In this document: positions 22,836 to 32,149 of the stretch, in pieces | Layout of the letters: each line of letters begins with the position of its first letter | Position numbering within the stretch: position 1 is the first letter of the stretch | Source of the DNA: Rhineura floridana | Taxonomy: Eukaryota > Chordata > Lepidosauria > Squamata > Rhineuridae | NCBI RefSeq assembly: GCF_030035675.1 | Contig: NC_084497.1 | Location: forward strand, 30,454,437 to 30,518,436 | Length of the DNA stretch: 64,000 bases | Reading direction: 5' to 3' | Translations under genes and position numbers: made by a program | The notes under the pieces: generated by a model | Databases searched by the model: none | The model's input: the letters and a program-made list of their open reading frames with translations, nothing else | What the model was told of the DNA's origin: nothing

Positions 22836-24130
22836 CCTAATCATGCCATTGTTCAGCCAAGCATATCCTGCAAGCAATACTGGAATACAACTTCAATCCT
22901 CAGCCTCCAAACATGCAATGGCTTGCTAGCATCATATTGCTCTATCAATCACACATAGCCATCATAGTTATCTTGGTGCTGGAAGACAAAAACAGACATT
23001 CTAAGAAAGGAAAATAGTTACTCATACTCTGTTAAGTAAAACAGAGAATATAAATATTATGATAAATGAGTAAGCCGGATGATTGAACAAAACAGCATGT
23101 TTTGATTAGGGTTGATTGCGAAGTTAACTAGTCCACCATATTTTTGCTGGCATCCACATAGGGTGGTGGCCTGAAAAGAACAGCTTGCTCCTCAGAGGCC
23201 CTGAAACTGAAATCTTCATGCCCCAGTGAGTGAAAATGGGGATCAACCCACTTTTGGAGAGCAAGAGGACACCTGGAGTCCTGATGGTCAGCTGCAGAGC
23301 TGAGATACAAGCAGTCATCGAGAGGGAGTTAGATACAAAGAAAGGACCGGTCTGGTGGCAGTGAAGACCATAATTGCTCAGGCAAAATCCCAGCCTGAAC
23401 AGGAAGCCTCTGTGGCACTTCTTGGGCTGAGCAACAGTGGTGCCTGGGAGCATGTCACTGCCCTGGGGAGATGCTCCAACATGTCGCTCCAATAGTTAAT
23501 AGCACCTGATAACTAGAAAGCATCAGGCTTGGCAAATGGAAGGAGTAATGCCAGCCTTGATTTTGGTACTCTCTCCATCCCTTGTGTTCTTCTGATTTCC
23601 CTCCTTACTCTTTTTCTGCATTTGAGGAATTTGCTTTAGTAGTTCTGTTCCGAAAGAAGCTGACGTGTCCTACCATCTGTCTCTAGGGACACATTTGTGC
23701 TGGTTTTAGGTAGCAAAGGGGGTGGGGGCAGGCCTGACTCTTCTTTCTTTCTTTCATTCTCTGTACAAAGTGACAGATTGTGCAGTGATCTTTATACAGC
23801 AAACAGTTAAAAAGTTTCCCCTTGATTGTCCAACAATTTCCAAGAAGGAAAATCTAAAGGTCAGGAACATGACTATAAGGAGGGACCCTCAAGGTGGAGT
23901 TAACACTTCTTGGTATCCTTTGCTCACTGTATCTGTATCATCCTTTTTTCTTGTGAAATAAAAAATATTCCAGTCATTTATTTCCTGGTGTTCATATTAC
24001 ATTTTCTGTTAACCTAATCTTTACAAAACCCATTATGTAAGAATACACTCTCTGCATGAAGGAGGAGTGAGGGGGAAGGCCACTGCCTTTCTCTTCCCAT
24101 GTCCTGGCTCTCAGATTGGGGGGAGGGATA
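22836..24130. other. Noncoding stretch, nothing recognised
   Basis: No coding similarity, promoter or clear repeat is seen. Confidence 0.45.
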
Positions 24131-24368
24131 GATTAGACAAATTCATGGAGGACAGGGCTATCGATGGCTACTACCCATGATGGCTGTGCTCTGCCACCCT
24201 AGCCAGAGGCAGCATGCTTCTGAAAACCAGTTGCCGGAAGCCTCAGGAGGGGAGAGTGTTCTTGCACTCGGGTCCTGCTTGCGGGCTTCCCCCAGGCACC
24301 TGGTTGGCCACTGTGAGAACAGGATGCTGGACTAGATGGGCCACTGGCTCTTCTTATGTTCTTATGAT
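24131..24368 (+). mobile_element. CR1-type LINE, young, 5'-truncated
   Basis: It is close to a reverse complement of the copies at 11829 and 13932 and ends in ttcttatgttcttatg. A stretch equivalent to ggtctgatccagcagg is missing near its 3' end. Confidence 0.8.
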
Positions 24369-25140
24369 AGATTGGCACTACGTCTTCCCCCTAAAAAAAT
24401 GCCCCACCTAGAAATGTGGCTGCCCCACCTAACAAGGAAGGCTGAATCCCACCTGCATCCTGCCCAGCCATTCAGCAGGATATTAACACTAACAGTTGGG
24501 ATGTTAGCACCAGATTACACTAGAGGTTTATCATAAGCCACTCTCAGCCGCCCCGTCTAACAATACTTGGTAGTTTATTTCTTCTCTCCTACCATACATA
24601 GAGTCTCGATAACTAAAAATTATTTTTAAAAAATGTATACACGCTACGAAGGCATCAATTTGAAAAAGCATGAACTTCTTTCTCTATGCTACAGGAGGGA
24701 GGTGAGGGGAGAGATGCTGGCCTTAAATCGCCGCCATAAAGCCCTTCATTTCTCCCTTGCCTCATATGAGCAGCTGTCACTTTTGCCACTCAAAGTGCGG
24801 GTAGTGATCACGTCGTGCAAATATAAGAGACAACTAGGAAATTCAGTATGCAAAGGAGCTCTCCGTCTCTAATACGTCTCCCTATTTAACAAGCTAAACC
24901 TGCCACTCTTCCACCCAGCAATTACAGGTGCCCTGTCGCCCTTTGCCTTAAACTCATTAGCAAAAGAGACAGCGCCCCCCCCCTCAAGTCTGCGTGCCTA
25001 AGAGCCAACACGCAACTCAGAAAACGAGCAACGCCCGCAGGCACGTCCCCTTTTCCTTTTACGCGCTCTGCTTCTCCAGCATCACATGACGCAGAAACGG
25101 GCTCCGCTCCTGTCCTGGTTCCAAACGCCTCCAGGAAGGA
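24369..25140. other. Upstream flank of IFT70
   Basis: CpG content starts to rise after about 25000. A tcacatgac E-box-like word lies near 25081-25089. No gene is recognised. Confidence 0.4.
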
Positions 25141-25209
25141 ACTACATATCCCAGAATGCTCGTCGGTCGCGAAATTACAATCAGTGCACTGGATTCTGGA
25201 ATATGTGGT
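25141..25209. promoter_or_regulatory. Inverted pair of ZNF143/THAP11-like motifs
   Basis: ACTACATATCCCAGAATGC at 25141-25159 closely matches the ZNF143/THAP11 promoter motif (ACTACAATTCCCAGAATGC type). An inverted partner at 25191-25209 reads ACCACATATTCCAGAATCC on the - strand, with 3 differences in 19 bases. The spacer is 31 bases. This could be a distal promoter block of IFT70, the start of a divergent transcript, or the remnant of a palindromic MITE, since local MITEs carry similar arms. Confidence 0.5.
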
Positions 25210-25318
25210 CCATGCTGCTCCACATTTACGGCCACGTTTTTCTGTCTAGGGCAGCGTCTGATTCCGAACGTACAGGACGCTCTTCGATGTCGGGGTGGTG
25301 GTGAAACAAATCCATCGA

Positions 25319-25337
25319 ATATATATATATATATATT
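25319..25337. repeat. (AT)n microsatellite
   Basis: About nine AT units between the two promoter blocks of IFT70. Confidence 0.9.
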
Positions 25338-25398
25338 ATCTGACGGTGTGAGGGAAGGTTATAAGATGTGACGCTTCTTTTTCAGGGCGTCTAATATA

Positions 25399-25526
25399 AA
25401 GGAAGCCACAGACCTGAACTTACAAGATCTGAACAGGGTGGTTCACGATAGATGCTCTCGGAGGTCGCTGATTCATAGGGTCGCCATAACTTGTAATCGA
25501 CCTGAAGGCACATAACAGCAACAAAT
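25399..25526 (+). mobile_element. Bov-B (RTE) LINE 3' end, truncated
   Basis: The segment ends with the familiar Bov-B tail: an atagggtcgccataa core, a region resembling aatcgac, a gaaggcacataacagcaaca end. The upstream part also reads like the end of Bov-B from squamates. It is a short 5'-truncated copy lying between the ZNF143-like pair and the X-box of the IFT70 promoter. Confidence 0.7.
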
Positions 25527-25545
25527 TTAGATTCCCGGGAGAGCC

Positions 25546-25559
25546 GTTGCCATAGAAAG
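25546..25559 (+). promoter_or_regulatory. Second, degenerate X-box-like site
   Basis: GTTGCCATAGAAAG has an intact left half-site (GTTGCC) and a poor right half. It lies 45 bases upstream of the perfect X-box and just after the Bov-B LINE end. It may be a weak RFX site or chance. Confidence 0.35.
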
Positions 25560-25585
25560 CGACGCCAGTAGGTCATGCTCTTCCG

Positions 25586-25592
25586 CTTCCGG
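25586..25592 (-). promoter_or_regulatory. ETS-type site in the IFT70 core promoter
   Basis: CTTCCGG is the reverse complement of CCGGAAG, the GABPA/ETS core, and lies between the two X-box-like sites in CpG-rich DNA. Such sites are common at TATA-less CpG promoters. Confidence 0.4.
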
Positions 25593-25604
25593 CGGTGGCG
25601 GGGC

Positions 25605-25618
25605 GTTGCCTAGGCAAC
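25605..25618. promoter_or_regulatory. RFX X-box, perfect palindrome
   Basis: The sequence GTTGCCTAGGCAAC fits the X-box consensus GTNRCC-N(0-3)-RGYAAC with no mismatch and is its own reverse complement. It ends 25 bases before the IFT70 ATG. RFX factors drive ciliary genes through X-boxes placed close to the start site, so this is very likely the main ciliary control site of the gene. The function is inferred; the motif is seen directly. Confidence 0.88.
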
Positions 25619-25643
25619 GCTGTCTCCTTGCGGCCTGTCGAGG

Positions 25644-27644
25644 ATGGCCGCGGGGGTCGCTCCCATAGCCGGTGGGGAATTTACCTCGGCTATTTACGGG
25701 CTGATCAAGGACGGGCGCTTCGCCGAGGCGGTGGGGACCTTAAGCAGCGAGCTGCAAAGGAGCTGTCGCTCCCGGGCAGGGCTCTCGCTGCTCGGCTACT
25801 GTTACTATCAGCTGCAGGACTTCGCCGCGGCGGCCGAGTGCTACGAGCAGCTCGAGGCGCTGCAGCCGGAGCTCCACGAGTACCGGCTGTACCACGCGCA
25901 GGCGCTCTACAAAGCCGGCCTGTACGCGGAGGCGCTGCGCAGCACCATTCCTCTGCTCGACGTCCCGGCCTTCCAGAGCCGGGCCCTGCGCCTCCAGGCC
26001 GCTGCCCACTATGCTCAGGGCGACCTCTCCAGCGCTAAGGCCCTGGTGGAACTGCAGTTGGCAGCCGCCACGGAAGGCAGTCCTGGGCCCACTGAAGACC
26101 CCTCGGCGCTGCCAGATGCCGAGGTGGACATGGGCTGCCTGCTGTACCGCGAAGGGCAGCACGAAGAGGCTTGCAGCAACTGTGCGTCTGCCATGCAGGT
26201 GCTGGGCTACTGCCCGGAGCTGTCCTACAACATGGCGCTGTGCTGTTACGCGGCAAAGCAGTACGCCCCTGCCCTGAAGCACATTGCAGATATCATTGAA
26301 CGGGGCATGCAGCAGCATCCAGAGCTCAGTGTGGGCACAAACACTGAGGGCCTGGATGTCCGCAGTGTGGGCAACACTTTGCTCCTGCATCGCACCGCAC
26401 TGGTAGAGGCCTTCAACCTCAAGGCTGCCATTGAGTACCAACTGTGCAACCTGCAGGCAGCTCAAGAGGCACTCACAGACATGCCCCCGCGGGCTGAAGA
26501 GGAGCTGGACCCAGTCACCTTGCACAACCAAGCTTTGATGAACATGGATAGACGGCCTACTGAAGGCTTTGAGAAGCTGCAGTTCCTTCTGCAACAGAAC
26601 CCCTGCCCACCAGAGACCTTTGGGAACCTTCTCCTTCTCTACTGCAAGCACCAGTACTATGACTTGGCTGCAGATGTGCTGGCTGAAAATGCTCACCTGA
26701 CCTATAAGCTTCTCACACCCTATCTGTACAGCGTCTTGGATGCCATGATCACTTGCCAAACTGCCCCTGAGGAGGCATTCCATAAGCTTGATGAGTTGGC
26801 AGGGGCTCTAAACGAGCAGCTGAGAAAGTTGACCAAGGAGGTGCAGGAATCTAGGAAAAATCGAGATGATGAAGCCCTAAGGAAGGCAGTTAATGAATAT
26901 GATGAGACTGTGGAGAAATATGTCCCTGTCTTTATGGCTCAAGCCAAGATTTATTGGGACATGGAGAACTATCCTATGCTGGAAAAGATGTTCCACAAGT
27001 CAGTGGACTTCTGCAAGGATCATGAAGTATGGAAACTGAACGTGCCTCATGTACTGTTCATGCAAGAAAACAAATACAAAGAGGCCATTGGTTTCTATGA
27101 GCCTATTGTAAAAAAGCACTATGATAATATCTTGCAGGTCAGTGCCATTGTGCTGGCTAACTTGTGTGTTTCCTACATCATGACGAGTCAAAATGAAGAG
27201 GCAGAAGAGCTGATGAGGAAGATTGAAAAGGAAGAAGAGCAGCTATCTTACCATGAACCTGAGAAAAAGATCTATCACCTCTGCATTGTCAACTTAGTGA
27301 TTGGGACTCTCTATTGTGCCAAAGGGAACTTTGACTTTGGCATCTCAAGGGTGATTAAGAGTTTGGAGCCTTACAACAAAAAGCTGGGTACAGACACTTG
27401 GTATTATGCCAAAAGATGCTTCCTGTCATTGTTGGAAAATATGTGCAAGCATGTGATCATGGTGCGTGACAGTGTCATTCAAGAATGTGTCCAGTTTCTT
27501 GAGCACTGTGCAGTGTATGGCCGAAACATTCCAGCTGTTATTGAACAACCTCTTGAGGAAGAGAAGATGCATACAGGGAAGAACACGGTTACTTATGAAG
27601 CTAGGCAGCTGAGGGCACTGATGTATGGTTACTGGGTGGAATAA
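25644..27644 (+). CDS. TTC30 (IFT70): IFT70 / TTC30, intraflagellar transport TPR protein, complete single exon
   Basis: The 666-residue reading frame has no intron and matches vertebrate TTC30A/B along its whole length (human TTC30A is about 665 aa). Recognisable blocks include RAGLSLLGYCYYQLQDF near residue 45, DVRSVGNTLLLHRTALVEAF near 235, EEELDPVTLHNQALMNMD near 285, NPCPPETFGNLLLLYCKHQY near 325, HVLFMQENKYKEAIGFYEPI near 470 and GTDTWYYAKRCFLSLLEN near 590. Family knowledge: IFT70 is a superhelix of tetratricopeptide repeats in the IFT-B core, wraps IFT52, and is needed for cilium assembly and tubulin polyglutamylation. The ATG is chosen because it sits in a good context (GAGGATGG) and its N-terminus aligns with the family start. 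The 5' half is much richer in GC and CpG than the 3' half. It looks intact and functional. Which mammalian paralogue name applies (A or B) cannot be told; only one copy is in the window. Confidence 0.96.
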   Translation: MAAGVAPIAGGEFTSAIYGLIKDGRFAEAVGTLSSELQRSCRSRAGLSLLGYCYYQLQDFAAAAECYEQLEALQPELHEYRLYHAQALYKAGLYAEALRSTIPLLDVPAFQSRALRLQAAAHYAQGDLSSAKALVELQLAAATEGSPGPTEDPSALPDAEVDMGCLLYREGQHEEACSNCASAMQVLGYCPELSYNMALCCYAAKQYAPALKHIADIIERGMQQHPELSVGTNTEGLDVRSVGNTLLLHRTALVEAFNLKAAIEYQLCNLQAAQEALTDMPPRAEEELDPVTLHNQALMNMDRRPTEGFEKLQFLLQQNPCPPETFGNLLLLYCKHQYYDLAADVLAENAHLTYKLLTPYLYSVLDAMITCQTAPEEAFHKLDELAGALNEQLRKLTKEVQESRKNRDDEALRKAVNEYDETVEKYVPVFMAQAKIYWDMENYPMLEKMFHKSVDFCKDHEVWKLNVPHVLFMQENKYKEAIGFYEPIVKKHYDNILQVSAIVLANLCVSYIMTSQNEEAEELMRKIEKEEEQLSYHEPEKKIYHLCIVNLVIGTLYCAKGNFDFGISRVIKSLEPYNKKLGTDTWYYAKRCFLSLLENMCKHVIMVRDSVIQECVQFLEHCAVYGRNIPAVIEQPLEEEKMHTGKNTVTYEARQLRALMYGYWVE

Positions 27645-27920
27645 ATAACTGCTCTGACATTCCCATACAAAATTGCCAGGGAGCAGAAGATCAACGAGGC
27701 ACTTCCGCCATTCCAAATATTATATATGTTCACTTCACTTGTTTTTAGGATGTAGTCTGTTGTGTTTGAAATTAAAATTGGCTTTTTGTACCAAATTAAT
27801 ACAGAACTGAGAGCACCCTCAGAGGCTGTTAAATACTGAAGCATATTTATATCTATCAACCTTGGGAGGAAATATTGAACTTCTGATGTATGAAATAAAT
27901 GACAATTATAATCAGCAACA
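27645..27920 (+). other. IFT70 3' UTR with polyadenylation signal
   Basis: An AATAAA hexamer at 27894-27899 is the first good signal after the short one overlapping the stop codon, giving a likely 3' UTR of about 270 bases. The end is inferred. Confidence 0.55.
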
Positions 27921-29869
27921 GCATGCATAAAAGTAGCACGATTGTGTCTTCCTTGACTTAGCTTTGAGTCTGTGAGGTCTGCAGTGTCACAGTGTGTGCA
28001 GTAAGATAAGACAACAAAGATCTATCTTCTCCTGTCACCTCTTTCTTTTCCTTTGTTATCTTTTCTCCCTTCAGTCATTTACAATCCTTTTTCTTCTGAC
28101 TGAAGAAGTGACAGTGGACAGAAGTAGCTACTGCCAAGATCAGATGTGGGTAAGCTTCTTGATTGTGTAACATCTCCTTTCCCACCCCCAACTCTGCTCC
28201 CCTTGAGAATTCTGGAGTGGGAGGACATTAGTTATACAGTACTTAAGGGTCAACCCTGTGGGGCTGAATGTATTGAAAATGAGGAAGGGCTACAGCCAAT
28301 AATAATGACAAGGTTACTCTAGCTCTATGTCATTGGTGTACAGCTTTCCAGTCTGTTTTAAAGCCTTTACAGTAGTAACATATATAGATCATGGCTTTGT
28401 CCCCTGTTCACAAAAAGATACTGAAAACAAACACATTCTTTCCCCTCTTCCTCCTTTCCCCTCACAGTAGACAGTGGTCTCTCTAGGAATCTTGCTTTCT
28501 TTCCATGTCATGCATATAGTAGCACAATCTGATTATCATGCTGCTTTAACAATCACTTTTGTACCATAATTATCCCAGAGAGAGAGAGAGAAGCACAGGA
28601 TACTATTAAAACATGACTGCTGTAAGAAATTGAGTGGAAGGTTAGTCCTGAGCCATGTGTTTGTCTTTGCATGAATACGCAAAGGGAGAAAACCAGTCCT
28701 TGCTTAAAATCTCTCACTCTTCCCATAGGCTGGTTGCAGTTTTCTCCCCATGGAACAGAAGTACTAGTTTTCAAGGTGCTTAGGTTTGCTAATGTAAACA
28801 CAACAGGGTGTGAGAGTGGTTCATTAACCCCTTCCAAAAACAAAAGTGTTTCCTTCATGTTCTCACATTTTTGCAAAACTTTGCAGGGGGCTATACGGAT
28901 GAGATGTGCGCTGCCTTTGCCTACTCCAGGCCTGTTCAGTGGGCAAACAAGGTGCCAAAATCCCCAAGGCTCTATCCATCCCCCTGCAGAATGAAAATAA
29001 AAATAAAAAGGGACCAGTTGCACCAGCAAGGTGCCAGGCAGCCTCCAGGGAGCACGAGCCATGGGGATGAGTCACAGGAACATGGACAGGTTCCAAGTCG
29101 AGAAGGCGAATGAACAAAAGGAGGTTGCAGCGGTGCAGAGAAGCCATTGTCAAAGGCCCTGAGTTAAAGGCCTGAATCCTCCGCATTCCAGGTAGCTTTG
29201 CCCATTTGTAGGTGTTCAACATTGACTAGGCAGCTCTGCAAGAGATTGCTCTGCTGTCCATTGCACTTCTGCTTCGTGGGACAATGTTTCCCCCCCCCAG
29301 TGATCAAGCTGGCCTTTGCTGTGTCCCCCCCCCACTGAGAAACAAGTGTCCCAAATCAGTTTCCTTGCTGCCACAGTCACTTGCTCAGATCCCTGCTTAA
29401 TCCAGTCTGCCCTTTCCTAGGGGAATGGCTGCTCTGTTTCCTTTCTCTGCTTTCTTTATGAAAAGGAGGCTTCTCTTCATGCTTTAATCCCTGCAGAGAC
29501 TCCAGTTAGAAATGAGGGCAACGTTCTTCAGTTTGGAATTAGATTCAGAAAAAGCAACGATTGCTGTTCGCTACAGTTGAGCAGCATGCGACTAACTGGT
29601 TAACGGGAGCAATTCCAGCAGGTTATCAGGGCCGCAGTCGTGAAGCAAGTGATCTCAAATACATTTGACCAGTAATAACATTTTTCTTTAAAGAAACCTG
29701 TAATAGGAGCTACCGGTTAGGCTTGGGAAGGAAGAAGGGAGTGTTTTAGCTGTGCAGTGCTGGAAACCAAGGCTTTGGAAGAAGCAGTCTCGTGAGTACT
29801 GAGGTTCTTAGGCCTGCTGTAAGAGAAATAACCTGAGGCCTTCTGCATGCAAATGACATGAAACTCTCC
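27921..29869. other. Intergenic, nothing recognised
   Basis: It has a short (AG)n at 28577-28592 and two C runs near 29290 and 29325. No supported gene or repeat. Confidence 0.45.
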
Positions 29870-30378
29870 CATGAGGAAAGGTCACAACATTTGGGCTTTT
29901 TTAGTTTAGAGAAAAGGCAAGAGAAAGGAGACATGACAGAGGCGTACAAAATCACACACAGTGTGGAGAAAGTGAACAGGGAAAAGTTTTTCTCCCTGTC
30001 TCACAGCACTAGAGCTTGGGACATTCAATTAAGCTGAACGTTGGAAGGTTCAGGACAGACAAAATAAAGTACAATGCAGAGTTCAACTGTGACATTCACT
30101 CCAACAGGAAGCAGATATGGCTGCCAACCTGGATGGCTTTCAAAGAGGTTCAGAAAAATTCGTGGAGAATAAGGCTATCAGTGGCTACAAACTATGATGG
30201 TTATATGTTATACCTCCACTGTCAGAGGCAGTACGCTTTGGAATATCAGTTGCTGGGAATCACATCTGGGGAGAGTTGCTGTTGTGCTCAGGTCCTGCTT
30301 GCAGTCTTCCCACAGGCATCTGGTTGGCCACAACTAGATGGGCCATTGGCCTGATCCAGCAGGTTCTTATGTTCTTAC
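29870..30378 (+). mobile_element. CR1-type LINE, longest end in the window
   Basis: About 500 bases covering the C-terminal coding end of CR1 (words such as KFFSLSHSTRAWDIQ- and LNVGRFRTDK-like) and the 3' UTR, ending ggttcttatgttcttact. It is diverged and 5'-truncated, and it shows that the short copies elsewhere are CR1 tails. Confidence 0.75.
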
Positions 30379-32096
30379 TGCTACACTATAGTATCTACTC
30401 ACATGTTCAAATCTTGATGTGACCTGGCATGCCGCAGAACAGTCTTTGTCCCAGAACTTGTTTTAGAGTACTATGCTCTAGCTAATATTCAGCAACCGAT
30501 ACCCATGGATACAGGAAAGATGGATGTCCCCTGTGCCCACTGCAATCTTCAAAGCAAGACTAAGTCTTTTCTAAATAAACTCTAACCATCTTCTAATAAC
30601 TGTGCCAGCCTTCAGATGAAGGACTAGCGTTGGACAGGTATTAAAGCTAGGAAAAGGCTGCTGAAAGCTTGGAAGCTACTGCTAAATCAGAGTTGGCCAT
30701 GCTGGGATAGATTGGCCAGTAGTATAAGACAGGTTTGTATGTTCATAACAGTTATGTCAGATTTGATGATCTCCGAGATTGGTTTCTATGGCTTCAATCT
30801 CCTTTCCTCACACCTGCCCTGTGGAATCCCAGCCATTTTGCATCACAGCCAGTCTTCTCCGCTACCTCCTTTTTGGACGGCTCTTGGCTTTGGAATTCCA
30901 GTTGTGGTGTCCTTACCAATGCAATTAATTATGAATAATGGAAACATATCTGTATGAAGTTTTTAATCCCCATTGCTGGAAGCACTTTAGAAAAGTAATC
31001 AGAGCTTCCAAAGGAGATAGTGCGGTTGGATTAGACCCATTTTACTCAAGAGTATCCATGACTCAGCCAGAAGGGAAGTGAGCATGTGACTCCAACAAGG
31101 TCAGTGGCAGGGCTGAGAAGAAGAAAGAATGGAATCTAGGAAATCTCCCAGGCCCTGAGGAGAATCATAGAAGTTGCTACTCACAGCATGTCATTTGCAG
31201 ACCGCAGAAATGAAGAACCACAGCTGGTCTGCCTAGCACCCATCTTTGCAACTGGTGCAGCTGCAAAAGGGAGCATCCATGCCCTTGCATGATTATTCGA
31301 ATTTCTGTAGCGATTACAGATCTATAAAGGTGACAGAAAAAAAGGAGAAAAGGCCAGTGGGTGCCATTTTTAAATCGTGAGGAGTTGAATGCTGGTGGCC
31401 AGATGGAAACAGTGATTGGCATCATGGAGCTTTCAGTGTCCATTTGGTCCAAAGCAGTTGCTTTCTTAGGCCACTTTCTGTCCAGCGTGGCAATGAATAA
31501 AGAGCTCTCTCTTGCCTAGATTTCCCTTGGCAACTTAGTTTGCTTAAAGGTACTCTTACATTTTTAAAAATAGGTTGTGTAACCCCCATAATCCTTACAC
31601 TGAACCAAAACTAAGGCTGTAATTACTCCCTATTATTGGGGAGTAAATCCCATTGAATTAAATAGGATTTACTTCTGAGAAGACATGGTTAGGATTGCTA
31701 AATATATTATTTATTCTTTGTTTCTTTAAAACATTTTTATTCCATCCTTATGATTTATAAGCCTGTTTAAAAAACGATGCACAAGAACGAGAGTAACAAT
31801 GTCTGGAAGGCAGCAATAAAAGAAAAGGGGGGGGGGAAGCAAGCCAGAGGGCAACTAATTTCCTGCAATCCCAAATGCTTTCCAAAACAACACTGCCTAA
31901 ACCCTACTAAAGATGGAGCCAGGCAAATCTCTTTTGAGCAGGAGTTTCACTCTGCGAGGCCTGTGAATACCCTCCCCCCCCCGCCACTCACACTTTAGAC
32001 AGCTGGGGTGATTCTGAACAGGGCTTTAAAAGATGATCTAAGGAGGTCCCATCTGGAAGCCATTCTTGATACACTATAATTAAGATATTTTGTGTG
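30379..32096. other. Intergenic with a short old repeat
   Basis: The caatggg/gtaaatcc-type repeat lies at about 31627-31700 (gggagtaaatcccattgaat). Otherwise nothing is recognised. Confidence 0.4.

Positions 32097-32149
<53 letters not shown>
32097..32149. repeat. (GATA)n microsatellite
   Basis: About 13 uninterrupted GATA units. Confidence 0.97.

Larger units (their letters stand above)
25540..26200. promoter_or_regulatory. CpG-island-like promoter and 5' coding region of IFT70
   Basis: CpG dinucleotides and GC are visibly dense from just upstream of the X-box through the first third of the IFT70 reading frame, then fall off toward the 3' half. No TATA box is seen. The boundaries are by eye. 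Confidence 0.6.

Noticed and set aside
25740-26783. 347-codon open frame on the - strand inside IFT70
   Set aside because: It lies opposite the GC-rich half of a strongly conserved coding exon and has no recognisable domain; it is a composition shadow.
32097-32149. CRISPR-like array
   Set aside because: It is a plain (GATA)n microsatellite with no spacers, and the genome is vertebrate.
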